A stretch of DNA of 64,000 bases from Apostichopus japonicus (GCF_037975245.1 NC_092576.1:19804111-19868110); one strand, 5' to 3'; shown: positions 11,779 to 27,110, numbered from the stretch's first letter. A program made the numbers and translations. Notes: generated by a model not told the origin, from the letters alone.

Positions 11779-12797
11779 GCAGTCTTTATAAAACATCAGA
11801 TTATACTGTGCTAAGACCACCAAATTTTATCAGTATTAACAGTGCAATGCCAAGAAAATACTTTGCTGAAAATGGACTGATATTGAAACGATAATATGTT
11901 GATGATACAGAAATGAAACTGAGATGATATTGTGATGAGAATGTACTGATATTGTGTAGTGCAATGTTTCGAGCATCAAATAACGAATTTATAACATTAA
12001 ATATTGATTAACTAGACAGAATAATAAAAAATAAAAACCTTAAGCATATTGCACCACCCTACCCCCCCCCCCCCGCCACTTTTCTGAAAGTTTTCAAGGA
12101 GCCCACCTTTGGTAATATATTCAGAGACAAATTATTTGTTTGCTTGACTCAACCCTGGATTGTCATAAACTATATGACATAAAGCAGTATGAAAAAGCAA
12201 AGAAACAAAACTAAAATGTAATTTGTTACAAACCGTAAATTGACCCAATTTCCATTTCTAGTATCACTCGCATGCAAAGTAAGTTGCTTATTAATGCAGA
12301 GAAATACACATAGAACAATTTAAACATTAATGCATGTTCCTGTAATTAAAATTCTATATGTTACTGGTAATAGTGATTTATCATATATCCATTGATGTAG
12401 GCAGTCTCAAAGATACTAACTGATCTACATCTAACAGAATTAGAAATATTTAATTGAATCAGCTACTGCGAATAATTTATAGGTTCAAGTGATAAAAGCA
12501 TTTCTTAAAACCCAGTTCTCTGCTGTAAGAAGGAAACATTGCGCACATTTCCCAATTTAAATGAAACAGTCTGTGTTTCGGTCTCATTTATTGCGGGTAA
12601 GCTTTATCATAACAATAATCACACTCAAACAAGAACTTTAGAAGGCACATACTCCTCACACCACCTACAGCAATGAATCATGTTAATATGTCAATTTTAC
12701 TTCATGACTATTAATTTTCCAAAGCTTTCTTTAATTGTCATTTGATATTAACCACTGGTACAATCCCCTGATGCAATCATGACAGAATGTTTTTTAC

Positions 12798-12941
12798 CTG
12801 TCTGACATAAGTTGGGTGAAAATAGTTCCACCCATTCAGGATTGCAACCTCCAGAGCAACTTCCTGTTACTTGGTTACAGTAACTTTCTGAACAATGACA
12901 ATCATTTTCACAGTCTTCTCCAAAGTGTGGCCCTAGGCATT
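12798..12941 (-). CDS. Copy A exon: EGF-like domain 4
   Basis: The 144-nt phase 1-1 exon has a tttacag acceptor and a gtaaaa donor. The product reads ECLGPHFGEDCENDCHCSES and later GSCSGGCNPEWVELF, a Cys-rich EGF-like unit just before Ig3. It is conserved in copy B at 44712-44855. Confidence 0.8.
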
Positions 12942-13481
12942 CTGTAAATCAAAATGTTCTACATCTTTACTGTTAGATATTGTAATATCTTTGTATATGA
13001 TGGCTAGATGTAATAACAATGATACAAAAGGGAAATCTATTCTATACTCAATTGCTAACTGATTAGGATTAATCATCTCCTTCTTTTCTCAAGTTAATAT
13101 AAAATTATCGCCAGGTAACAAGTTTAACTACAAATTAAAGATACAGACGGCATTCTGATGACTTAAAGTGGCATTTTAGCTCTGACCAAGCCTCCTGTGG
13201 ATTCACAATTTAACCCTACAGCTTAAAGAAGACTACTATAAATTGCATGGAAATTGATTTGATCACTGTGTCACTTGAAGGGAAATAAACACATTTCCAT
13301 GCTTTCACTATTCTTCTTAAGTACAATATGCCACACCCTGGTTGTTTCCATAATTTTAATTTCTAAGAAAAATATTGAGAGCTAAAAGGAATTGTTTTGA
13401 GAACAACGTTATTATTTTATGTTGAATTTCCATCTGAAGTATATTTATACATACAATTTCCAGTCCAGACTCAAGCCATAT

Positions 13482-13614
13482 CTTTACAATTCACTTGTCC
13501 CATGTGAACTTCATAGCATGGAGCACAATTATGGTGTGGATATTCTCCAGTTATCTTATCGCAAGTATTATTCCCTATGCAGTGACATTGTTCATTGCAA
13601 GTAGATCCATAATA
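13482..13614 (-). pseudogene. Copy A: dead EGF exon (both splice sites lost)
   Basis: This matches the live copy B exon 45635-45790 (YYGSxC..CHC..CDKITGE). About 26 nt holding the acceptor and first cysteine are deleted. The donor GT has become AT, and the Cys of GECP is Tyr (GEYP). Because the exon was phase 1-1, skipping it keeps the reading frame, so its loss need not break the gene. Confidence 0.7.
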
Positions 13615-14601
13615 CAGGAATTAAAATATATCATTTAAAAATGCATTTGAAGTTGAAGAATTGTTTCACTGTTATTGTTAGTTGTGTAAATCATCATGGA
13701 GAACAAACAATCTTTACAACATGCATCTCTATATAAACCCTCATATGTATATAGGTTATACATACTGTATATACAAATAATCATTTCCTTTATAGCCCAT
13801 TCATATTAAATATGCTTTGGTCCTTGTGTAAACTTGTTATGCTAAGCGTTTTTTTTTTTACATTATTATTTTTTTTTCTTCATCTTCCTCATAATATTCT
13901 TCTTTATTTTGGCCTTCAATTATGGTGCTCTCTCACAAGCGATCAGATTAAAACCTATAGAAACAAATGATGGAACATGGAAAGTACAACCTTGACAACA
14001 GCTTTATATGTTCCATCATACGTAGTATCGTCAAATAAAGTTAGTTGGAACAACATGAGTCCTTGAGATAAAAGGAAATGCACCACCTCCCCCACCCCTC
14101 ACCGGACAATCTAACTAATGAATGGTGAAGCAACCATGTTTGATTTCCATAAGAGAGAAATTAAGGTTTAATGATGTGATGGCAATAATCTTTCCTCTGA
14201 GAAAACTGGTCAAAAGTTATAAACCCTCCAGAATTGGTTGCATTCATGTTTGTGTTACCTGAATTGTACAAAAAGGGTAATATGTTTTTTTTTTATAAAA
14301 TGAAAAGATGACAGTTGACAACTTTCAAGAACAATGTAATAAATATTCATGCAGCCTGACTAGTCTTATCTGCCGTTCAAATATGTACTTTTAATGTCAT
14401 GCAATTTTAGCGATATGTCATGTCCAAGTCTAAGAGTAACAGAAAACTGACAGTGGCAAAAGAAGTCTAAATGTTGATGTTGGTCACTATATTTTTCCTT
14501 TCACCATACAGGGAGGAAGGAGGGGCTTTAACCGTTTTATTTTTAACAACACAGTACTTTTTATAAGGTTCAGGATTTAAGATATTTGATCAGATACTTA
14601 C

Positions 14602-14696
14602 TCCCTGCACGTTTCATACAAACTGATTCTCCTGTATATTATCACACTGAAGAGATTGGTCATTGACAGCTCTGTAGAAAGCTGTTCCATGGGATC
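14602..14696 (-). pseudogene. Copy A: decayed EGF pseudo-exon
   Basis: On the minus strand this 95-nt stretch, between a tgttgcag acceptor and a gtaagt donor, aligns at nucleotide level with exon 14860-14997 (for example the TCAGTGTGA..ATACAGGAG block). Most cysteine codons are lost, its length is not a multiple of three and it runs into TGA. I read it as a dead EGF exon left from internal exon duplication. Confidence 0.5.
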
Positions 14697-14859
14697 CTGC
14701 AACACATCCTCATTGTACAAAGGATTTACCTGTTTTGCTATGTAAATGAAGCTGCAACTTACCGCGGTTGAGTAGGTCTGATATCAGAGCAAGTATTGTT
14801 TTACTAATGATGTATCAAATGTTATGTTGGATCAATATCCATCAAGTAACACTACTAAC

Positions 14860-14997
14860 CCTGACAATTAGTCCCTGTCCATCCACTACTACAGCCTGCT
14901 GGTGATCCTGTGCAGACTCCTGTATACCTGTCACACTGACCAGACTGACAGTGACATGTCTGTAGGCAGCTGGCTCCATAGGTTCCTGAATCACATG
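14860..14997 (-). CDS. Copy A exon: EGF-like domain 3
   Basis: The 138-nt phase 1-1 exon has an atcag acceptor and a less common gttagt donor. The product includes CDSGTYGASCLQTCHCQSGQ and CSSGWTGTNCQ, a clear EGF repeat. It is absent from copy B. A decayed relative of this exon lies just 3' at 14602-14696. Confidence 0.75.
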
Positions 14998-17900
14998 CTG
15001 ATGGCAAAGTAAATAACTTGCTTAGATAAATTAAGTTGAAACTGATGGGAATTTGTTAACTCTATTAACTACTTTCATGTCACAGTTCAAAGCACTTTTA
15101 CTAACAATTCCCTACATAGCAGAGAAAACCACTCACATGCATCCTTCCAACTTCCAGTCTATATTCCCCTTGTGAGCTCTTGTATCTCTCAAAGTATCTG
15201 CCTGCAAACCTAGCTTGTATTGAAGAGGGTGAATGTTAGGTAGCTGTTACAGCCTACGCTAAACTCCAACTGAACTGCTTTTTGTCAAATTATGACCTCA
15301 CTACCTTTTTGCTTAAGTTAATATTCATTAATTATTGTCATAACATCAACGGGTCATAGACAAAACCTCCGAATGTGCGAGGGACGGAATGTGACACACA
15401 TTTGAACAAGTGTTAACTAAACTGTCACAAACAAGATACATACATTGATACAATAAAATGATGCATGTACACCAAAATGAAGAGATCAAAAGATGTAAAA
15501 AAAAATGTTGCATGTTGCAATTGCAATAGAAACGTGTTTTCAATGTTGTTATAGATGGAGATAAATCCACTAACTTCTTGAATCTTTGCATATTAACTAC
15601 AAATAGAAATTGCACAACATCTCAGGGTTACATCCTATGAGATGAGGAGAAGAGGCGGAGGTGGCTAGTGGTAGGTGAGCTGCTGCCCCTTCATTTTGTT
15701 AATATTCATCATTGGGTAACCCTTAATGGTGTGAATACTCGTGCACAAAGAAAAGTCTCATGCCGGTTATCTGACATAGTTTCGAATGAGGTTCAACAGA
15801 AGTGTTACACACCACCATCGATCCCAGAAAATACACACACAGCTTGCTACCGTTGGTAATTAGACACTAGTGTACAGTCAACACCTACAGCTACGGTCAA
15901 TTCTCACAACATAGGGTACATAGTAGCGTGGACATCTCAGGTCTAGATAAAAGATAACAAGGTATCACTTTTTCATTACTGTCTCCATTTTGTAGCAACA
16001 AGAAGAAAACGTAATTTGCAAGCAACGGAAAGTTAACTTTTGCAGAGCGCGACACGCGGTTTGGGGCGAGTCTTCAATGCCTTTAATCTGTCCCTTAAAA
16101 AGTCCCATCTGACCAATTGGAATATCAAACACGCTACAGCTCAGTTAACATGATTGAACCAAATCATTCAATGGCAAAACAAAGTAGACGGTTCCTCTAC
16201 CATATTTGGGGAAATTCTGATCTTAGTTTAGACACAGCTTAATGAAATCTCCAACAATGCAAGCGGCTACCTTAGTAGGCTATGCAAAATAGATAATAAT
16301 ATTGTACTTTGTAACAAAGGAAAATCCTGTTGACAAAATGAGAAGGGAGTACAGAATAAGGATTATACAATATGTTGCATTTTAGTCTATTTGCAGCTAC
16401 TTTATATATATTTTGAAAACTGCCTATCTGGAGTAAAGTTAAAAAGTTGACATTTTGGAGATATTACAAAATCTGTTTTTTTAGGGGTATATTTTAACTG
16501 CATGGCCACATGGTTACCTATTAACAGAAGAAATATGAAATGTGACATGTTCAATCTGACATTAATGATCCAATCATTGGTGCATATCATTCCTCTGGAA
16601 AAAGTTGTACCAAGTCTTCCTTAACTTATATCTCTCAAATTCAGAGAACAAAATCACACAAACAAATTTTTGTAACGTATTTAAAGCAAATGGGAGTTTT
16701 GGGCCAATCATCAGGTCGTCATATGTAAGAATACGCATATAGTTTGGCGCTAAATTTTGGGTGATGTTATTACAGGTTAGAATGTCATTATTCTCATGTA
16801 ATTATTCTGATCCAAATAAGAGGGGAACTGCTGGAAACGTTTGCAGATAGGTCACAAAGCTCACACCATACTTTACACTGTGTGAACATTCAATATACAG
16901 AATCTTTACTTAACATACACCTTATGGAGATCGAGTTGCATCTTTTTAATTGTGCATTCATAAGAAACCGGCCTGGATCTTCCTTTGGTCAACGTTTTAT
17001 ATCTCAGTTCTCCCCATAGGGCCCGTGTTTTGACCTTCTGATGGAGGGATCATTTTTCATCATTAGTGAATTCATTTAGCCCTCGTTGATCTTGGTAATA
17101 CCACTATTGCTAGAAAATACCGAGTTGTTGGTTTGAAGTACTGTATTACCAAGTGTCTCAAAAGTTTGAAAAGTATTTCTTGAAGTGAAAATTTGAAGTT
17201 TAGATGAATTCAGCTTCAAAACTGAGATAGTTGTTGCTGGTTTGACATGATATTCTAAATGTTTGGCAAAGAATAAACCAACAAAATAGTTCTTTGTAGC
17301 TCATCGCATTGGTAATTATAAGTAGTATCCAAATGGGGAAGAATGACAATGAAACCTTTATCAGTGATATATGTGCAACAGCTCCTGGGGATGTACCATC
17401 TGGACTATTTTAGCTAACACAGAGCTAAAAGCATATGCGACTACATTATGTGTATAATGGGACCATTCGGTCAAGTTTCAGCAGAAGTCTGGGGTGGTGA
17501 CCTGACAATCCCTTGCTAAAATGACATATGAACCTGGTGTTTGAAATTTCGTCCCTAGTACCAAAATTCCATCCCTTGCCCCTAAATTCAATTCCTGGAA
17601 AAATGTAACACACTGACCACCCCTTAAGTTTTTTCTCATTCTCTAATGTTAGTTTTAGTTTTAGGGGTATAGTTTGGTGATACTTTGGGGAGTTCAACAT
17701 ATATAACCGTTATTTTTCCATCTAAAAGCTAAACTCTTGTGTTATAAAATGCACAGGACGGAAGTTTGACCTAATTGTTTACATATTTGATTTCAATTTT
17801 ATTAAACAATTTCAGAACTTTCATTGTATTCTTACTGTATGCCTTTAAAATGAACATGAATATATAAAAATGGACGATAATCAATCTATCTAATTTAAAT

Positions 17901-18311
17901 CAGACTATATGTGTGTAGTTTTACATTGTAGCCCAATGAGTAGTAGGGTTGTAGTAATAGTTATTCATTGTACAAAGTCATTCAAAAGAAGATCACTTTG
18001 CTCAATTTCACTTACTGAATTGCATGAATAGATAGGGACGAGTATGTAGAATTTTCCAAAACATCACTACCACCTCTACACCCAGCCCCAACCCACACCA
18101 TCACTCTTTTACCTTATATTGGATTATGTCAATTTCCAAAATCCCATAAATGGATCTTTTGGCTGAATCTGACAAAGCCAGTATCCGACCAGAATTTAAA
18201 TATCCAGAACCCATACATCCCTAATTAGTACTATAAGTTAGGAATGATAAAATCTTTGAAAAAACATAATGGAGTAGGAACAGATGTTGAAATATTAAAG
18301 TAATGCTCTAC
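14998..18311. other. Copy A intron between EGF2 and EGF3
   Basis: This 3.3-kb AT-rich intron has no recognised exon. Short ORFs (for example 15346-15615 and 17446-17700 on the minus strand) lack domain features. The segment is within the part missing from copy B. Confidence 0.45.
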
Positions 18312-18461
18312 CGGTAAGACAGTCCAACCCCTTCCATCCTGTGTTACAGCTACATCCATATGGATGGGCTAGGCAAAAGAGGTATTTACTGCATTTTTCA
18401 GGATCGTCAATTCTGGAACATTTCTTCTCACACGTGTCTCCATATCTGTTACCTCCACAAC
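18312..18461 (-). CDS. Copy A exon: EGF-like domain 2 (Tie-like)
   Basis: The 150-nt phase 1-1 exon has a tgttag acceptor and a gtagag donor. The product contains NRYGDTCEKKCS and YLFCLAHPYGCSCNTGWKGL. The latter stretch closely resembles the FCLPDPYGCSCATGWKG segment of vertebrate Tie2 EGF repeats, and is the strongest single link to the Tie ectodomain. It is absent from copy B. Confidence 0.82.
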
Positions 18462-19633
18462 CTAACAGGAAAATATAGATTATTTAAATGCCGCCCTAAT
18501 CACGTGAAAAGCATCTTCGACCCAGTATTGATTCCAAACGGGCATGCAAGTTCATTAATTACCAGTCAACACAGAAACCGTATATTTTTAGTCAGGGGCA
18601 GAACACTACATTGCTTAAAAGCATAAGAACAGAAACAACAAGGGCAAAGGTTTATTGTCATAAGTATTTGATGTCTCAACTGTATTCAACAATTTCATAT
18701 ACTGAGGCTCGTAAAATTGACATCGGTGATATCAACAAGTTAGGGATTTAAAAATAACGAAATAGGGTGCATACACCCTTTCATGTATTTCACTGACAAT
18801 ATCCATATATGATGATCCAGACAACCCTTATATGCCTTATCACAAATAAGTTGGCTATTAATGACTAAACCCAATTGATTTTCTATAAAAATTACAATTC
18901 AAGGAAACTTGATTGAGTCATGCTGATTTTCCTGACACTTACCTCAGAATCATTAACAGCCTCCGGTAAAACCAAGGGTTGATATTGAGATATTGCAATA
19001 GTGAGATAAATTTACAAACATGATTGATCTTGAAATGATACCCATAATAAGATTCTGTGTACTGCATATAGGATTTGCATAAACCATTCTTGATACTCTA
19101 GGTATATAACAACGACCTGAAAATATCCTGTAATTATTATTCCTATACAGGTATATAATCTGGATGGGGGGGGGGGCAATTTACTAGATTAAACACAAAC
19201 AGCATGCAGTAGCTCAAAAGGCTATATTTGTTTCAGATAGTTATTTTAAGGGAAGCTTCTCAAATCACACAATTCATGTTTCCAATGGTATACACTAGGG
19301 TTTTTAAATTTCTGAACACATTGGTGTACAAATAAGGCCTTAAAAATAACCTTTAATCTGTTGATATGGTAGGTAATGGTTTGAAATCACCAACAGCATA
19401 CCTGTACATGCAAGATACAAGGTATAAAGCTTTTCAAACAGTAGACTTGAAAAATTGCTTGGTTCTCTTTAGCAACATCTTTTTTTTATGAAATGTGAAG
19501 TAGATTACCAGTGAGCTTAAATAAATGGTATTTATATTTATGATTCGAAAGTCACATTATGCAGAAGCCATCTCTGTCGTGAAGATATACAGATATATAT
19601 TTCCCATCAGTAAGAAATGGAGAAAGTAGTTAC

Positions 19634-19768
19634 CCAATTCACAATTTGTTCTTTTGAATCCAGGGGCACAAATGCATTTTCCACTGTTTTCATCACAAAT
19701 GCCTCCGTTATAGCAGTGATCACATATACCATCACAAGCATTTAGGCCCCATCGATGAGCTGGACAAG
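19634..19768 (-). CDS. Copy A exon: EGF-like domain 1
   Basis: The 135-nt phase 1-1 exon has an acceptor at acaccag and a gtaact donor. The product begins ACPAHRWGLNACDGICDHCY and ends GKCICAPGFKRTNCELG, a laminin/Tie-type EGF repeat with its C-x-C-x-PGF-x-C end. It is absent from copy B. Confidence 0.82.
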
Positions 19769-20171
19769 CTGGTGTTATGAAAAGATCATGCAAAGATGAA
19801 AGTTATGAGTATAAATGCATCATAATAGTAGGTTATGTTACCATAGTAACATTTAAATGAACTGAACCTTCATCACTCATCAAATTCAAGTTTCGTTACT
19901 GATAAACTTAACCAAGAACTTTAACAAATGCACTTCACATTTGGATTACAATGTACTATGGTATATTTCCCTATATTAATTTTACTGTACAGCTAATATT
20001 TTTTTTCTTTCAGATGATCTCTGATCTAGTCTCAATGTGCCAGGCTGATACAGGTGTGGTATCTAACATACCACAGTGAAACATTCGGAAAAACACAATC
20101 GAAAATGCATGCGCTTATCTCTTTTTTAAAAAACGGTTGCGCCTTCACATTTTCATCATATCCTCTTTTGT

Positions 20172-21060
20172 AAAGGAGAACTAAACCCTGGGATTTTCCA
20201 GTGACCACATAGTATAGACTATTTAATATTATTACACCCTCTGTGAAATAACTAGTCGAAACTACCTTTCCCCGAGTTTCCACGAATTTTCTAATTATTG
20301 TTTCGCACCTACTGTGTTGGCGGCAATTATGTAACGAAGGCGCATGAAGAATAACGTCGGCGAACCACACCGTAAGTTAAACAATTCCCCTCTCTGCATA
20401 TGAACGGTACACATGCTCTCGGAGTTTTTTTGGAACTTGGTGCAAATGCCGGAGTTCCAAGTATTGGTTGTGTGGGGAGGAAGGAGCAGGGAATTTAAAA
20501 CGATACTAAGTTATTCCTAACGGGAAAAGGTTTCCACAGAACAGAAGCACCAGGCTTTCCCCTCCGTCGCAGAACTGTTACTAGTGTTGGCAGTACTAGA
20601 ATCATAGTAATTGCCAGTTTCTGCCACAGATGTAATATGTTTAGCAAGGCCTAGGTCTCGTTGTCTCAGCTCCTTTACTGTGTATTCAGGCTCGATTTGA
20701 TTGCAGTCAAGTCCAAATGCATCCATTTTCTCTTTTTTTCAAATCTTTCCGAGCCCGGAAAGCGTTTGGGGAAGAATAATTTGACCACACATTGCCTTAG
20801 TTATCGTGAACGGCGCATAAAGGAAATGTTTGGCTTAGATGGATTCAATGTAATAATGCATATGTGGCTCGCTAACGTCACGAATCGGGCAGGAATTGTC
20901 GGAATTCAAACAAAATGGCAAATGCCTTGGATGACAATCAAATCGAATTTTAAGGTTGAAAGAAATGTTTTCAAGCATTCGTGTTGCTTCTGTCGAAAAG
21001 ATCGTACTCCAAAACAGTATTCTCTATGCAGAAAGGCAAGGTTTTACTTCTCCTTTAAGT
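20172..21060 (-). mobile_element. Possible inverted-repeat element with a short ORF in copy A intron
   Basis: The ends are inverted: TAAAGGAGAACTAAACCC at 20172 on + matches TTAAAGGAGAAGTAAAACC read inward on - from 21060. The interior is less AT-rich than its surroundings, with several CpGs. It contains a minus-strand ORF (20517-20726) starting MDAFGLDCNQIEPEYTVKEL and ending in a Ser/Asn-rich stretch. I see no clear target duplication and do not recognise the protein. It could be a MITE or a captured first exon. Copy B lacks the region, so there is no empty site to compare. Confidence 0.35.
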
Positions 21061-21744
21061 AATGCACAAGTTTCTCAAGCACGCTGTCCTTGCTCTCAAA
21101 CTTGTTTTGAAATTTAAAAACTCGAGAAAATCGCTTCTTGTTAGATTGTGATGGTTATTTAGCAGAAAACAACTATATTGAGGAAAGAAAATTGATTTAG
21201 AAATACTATAGATGAAAAAAAAGATCTATGTGATATTCATAAAGAAATGTAACTTATACCAATTAGTCCATATAAATCAGAAGTGATTTCTGTAACTGCA
21301 GCTTTCACCTGTCACATATTTATCGAGTGTACCAATTCAACTTTGGTGAAGGATCTTCGTTTAAACATCATTCAAAATCGGAGGTAAAGTAATCCATCTT
21401 AGATAAAAGAAATTCCCCACAATATTTTAAATTGGTGAATAAAACTTGCAATATATTGATATTTTCAGATACCTTATTTTAATTAAAATTAGTCTGCTAA
21501 TAGAATCATTCTTCAGGTTCACTCGAGCATTGATAATTTTGCATACTCTACCCCAAGTACTGCCATTTGGGATTCATCCTTGAGCGCACCTACTTTTCAG
21601 CCTTTTATGGTTTGACAGTGTGTGTAATTAGTTTTCAATATGCGTTTCTATGCTATGCTTTCTTAGAATAGCGATGAAGTGAGGATAAACACTGTGAGTA
21701 AACATTCCAAAAGTATCAAGTAACTAGGATACACCATTACAAAC

Positions 21745-22011
21745 CTCTAACTATCAACAGTTTTAGACCTTGCTTTGCTCCACTCCTCTCTCCGATGATG
21801 TGACACTCATAGACACCAGCATCATCTACCTCAACTTGTCCACTGATTACCCAAGTATCCTGTCCATTAATATCATTGTTTCTTACATTATCCTTCGACC
21901 ATCTGAAGTCTGCAACATTCTTTGATCCGGTGCTCTTCATACCAATGCTTACACCTGTATCACCAGCATTGACCGTTACTGAGACCAACTCATCACTGGG
22001 TACAATATCAG
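21745..22011 (-). CDS. Copy A exon: Ig domain 2
   Basis: The 267-nt phase 1-1 exon (89 codons) starts after tttcag and ends at a gtttgt donor. The product contains FRWSKDN and VDDAGVYECHI, the DxGxYxC hallmark of an Ig V/I-set domain. The N-terminal partner cysteine is not obvious (GVSIGMK is at the expected position), so this Ig may lack the standard disulfide. It is absent from copy B. Confidence 0.78.
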
Positions 22012-22852
22012 CTGAAATTAAGGATGTTGTAACAAACCATGATTTATATTGGCTAGTGTAAAATCTATATGTATTAAATACTAGATCGAACATTAAACAA
22101 ACTGTTGACGAAAATACCATTAAGAATAAGTTTGATTATCAGTAGTAATTATATTACAATTCATCATTAATGACTCAATAATATTAAATCTACAGTAGAA
22201 ATATTCAGTAAAACTTTGTATATTATGATACAAAATGAACTGGATATATATGCTAGCATTTGTCTCACCTGGATATTAACAATTTGACTCCACAAAGGAA
22301 TCTAATGTCAAGCATGGAATCTTATTAAAGGGTCCAACATAATGCTGATGTCATAGTCCTGCAAATGTGTGCGTAGGAGCATGAAGCTTTTAAAAATGTA
22401 TTTGGATTTGTCTAGCAAACGTCGTATTCGTACATACTGAAGTTGACATTTACACATTAATTATCCTCAGTCACATTACTGCATTGCAATTAAAGACATG
22501 TTGTAGGGACAGTGCGACAATCTTCCAGATTATAATTAACAATACCAATGCCTGCTCTTACTTACACTATGCTAAATACAATATTTATTTGATGTTAATG
22601 CTTCAACCACTTTTGCCCCCAGCTAGAACATTGTTCGCCAATATCATGTTCTTGTCAGGAAATACATTTGTAAATATGCATATGCAATATACATGACACT
22701 TGTAATGTGATAAGCTCATACTTATTCTAAACACGCTGCTTCAGTAATCTAGTCCAAATATAATTATCATCCCACTTGTGATAATACAATATTAGTATTA
22801 TCTTATTATATAATGTATGACAGGCCTATAACTTCAGCTGTGAGTAACTTAC

Positions 22853-23164
22853 CATCTGATCTAATAAATATCCCTGAGATCGATGTAGTGATCCTTCCAT
22901 CTAACGCAGCTTCACATCCAAACACCCCAAAGGCATCATTATTCCCATTATTGTTCAATGTTACCCTCCAATGCTTATGAGCATCATTCCAGAATGAAGC
23001 TGGTGGATCTACATTTTCATTAGCATCATCCCTTGTCCAAACAGCCCTGAAAGACCCTACTTGGGCAGTCGCTGCAATATTATCGGATTCGCTAAGATGA
23101 CACTGATAGTGTGTGTTACTATTTTCAGACTCAAATGGATGTACACCAAGGAAAGTCATCTTAA
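22853..23164 (-). CDS. Copy A exon: Ig domain 1
   Basis: This 312-nt exon is phase 1-1, with an AG acceptor (ccag) and a gtaagt donor. The product starts VKMTFLGVHPFES and contains YQCH, FRAVWTRDD and FGVFGCEAALDG, that is the two cysteines and core tryptophan of an Ig-like domain. In Tie receptors the first two domains are Ig. Copy B lacks this exon. Confidence 0.72.
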
Positions 23165-25566
<2,402 letters not shown>

Positions 25567-25642
25567 CATTTTGTCCATAACTTAGGAGTGTTTGCCACAG
25601 CAGAAAGGTAATCACAGCAATGACCTGGACTTTGTTAGTCAT
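25567..25642 (-). CDS. Copy A exon: signal peptide
   Basis: The ATG at 25642 opens 25 codons (MTNKVQVIAVITFLLWQTLL then SYGQN) with a hydrophobic core typical of a secretory signal peptide, then a GT donor (gtaatg) in phase 1. An AG acceptor at 25672-25673 (cctctcag) shortly upstream suggests that the exon carries about 29 nt of 5' UTR and that a non-coding first exon precedes it. Copy B has the same exon at 46499-46574. Confidence 0.82.
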
Positions 25643-26343
25643 CTTTTCTTCATACGATACAATTGCTAAACCTGAGAGGTAAAATTAATAGATATTATAT
25701 ATTATAGGCAATCATAAATCTCATTAAAACTATGTTGTGTACATGTGACTATCTATAGATGTTATCAACACTAAACAAAACATTTCTGATGAATTGTATC
25801 AACTGCTAGTTATTATTTATCTTAAATTATTTCTTAAATTACTATTTGACTTCAGACATTTGAAAAACAGAGGGTGAAAATCAAAGAATTGTAGAAAATA
25901 TTATTTCGATGTAAAACACAATTGACACTTAAAAGTAACAACATTTACAAGTGTAAGCTTCAAGTTTACAGGTTCACTATTGAAACTGGTTAATCAGTTT
26001 CTTATGGCGGACATGAAATGAAATCACTGTGAGAACAATTCTTTATAGACATATGAGGTGAATTGACATAAATATTTACATTTCATTTAGTCGTATTAGA
26101 GCTGTAATACTAAAAGTCAAATTTGAAACTCAAATCTGGATGAGTGTGCATATATGAGCATACTATACATATTGTATCCCAATTTCTCATGAAAAGAATA
26201 CGAATGTTTCACATGTGAACATTCATAAACTGCGCCGAACAACTTATATCAAGCAATTCGGCCAACACTGTCCAGGCCTATCCAAAGTTTGAAAATCACC
26301 TCCGGCCGGTGACTGAACCACACACATTAGGCAGATTACTCAC

Positions 26344-26380
26344 CTCTGCAAGAAGCCAGTCACTTTCATATAAACAATGG
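26344..26380 (-). other. Candidate 5' UTR exon of copy A
   Basis: On the minus strand, CTTGCAGAG is followed by a strong gtgagt donor at 26338-26343, and a TTTATATGA TATA-like string lies at 26366-26374. The same exon edge in the B spacer (47356) has gtaagt, so the donor is kept while its sequence differs. With the acceptor at 25672-25673 this suggests a spliced leader exon. The 5' limit is unknown. Confidence 0.35.
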
Positions 26381-27110
26381 TTCAAAAAGCTTTCAGTACA
26401 ATGGGTATGCACGTTAATGGCCTTCTGCTATCTTTCCCGGCACGTCTTCGTGTAAATTTTACAACAAGTTAGTGCATTTCATTTGCAAAGTTTTTTTGTG
26501 TTGTGTGTGAATCGGCAGTGTACGGTAAAGTAGAAAGGACACCATTTCACTGACAACAAACATTGTATCACGATACAAAATTACCACATAATTGAGATAA
26601 ACTGACGGTACAAAACGGTAATTTTTTTAAAACGGTTTTCATAAAAGTGGAAGGGCACGTCCGTTCCCCCCATGCGCTCCTAGTTTCTCCACCTCTGTCT
26701 GTTACTGCTTTAGTGTTGTTTTAACTACTATGCTATGAGAATTTTTTGAGGAAGGCCTAGATAAGTTCATTAGCTTTGGCGTATCGGGTATTTTTTATCA
26801 TTACCTCAAGCCATACCTTTCACGGTTACTACAATATTATGCTCACAAAATATTACAACACACGACCATATTTCTAGGCTCTCGACCACGACAATGTATG
26901 CAAAGCTTAATGATGTCCTTACATTCCACAGTGCAACGTCACTGTATAGGAAGTTTCATAGAACAGCCATTGAGTAATTAGAGTATATATACATGTAAAT
27001 ATTGCCCTGTTTGGAAATACTTTCCAGGTAATGTAGGTAGCCATAAAGTACTGTCAACAGAACATAAAAGCCTATTTCTTGTCAAATGTTGTTAACTTAA
27101 ATTACAAGAA

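Noticed and set aside
17446-17700. 84-codon minus-strand ORF in the EGF2-EGF3 intron
   Set aside because: No domain, no splice context, and single copy in the window.
18900-18960. Possible extra exon ending at a strong gtaagt donor near 18940
   Set aside because: I found no acceptor or EGF cysteines in front of the donor.
20661-21062. 133-codon + strand ORF
   Set aside because: It overlaps the minus-strand ORF of a likely repeat element, shows no recognisable domain, and its end lies in the inverted repeat.
26366-26374. TATA-like TTTATATGA as the copy A promoter
   Set aside because: It would place the start site at or past the candidate leader donor, so the spacing does not fit a TATA box for that exon.
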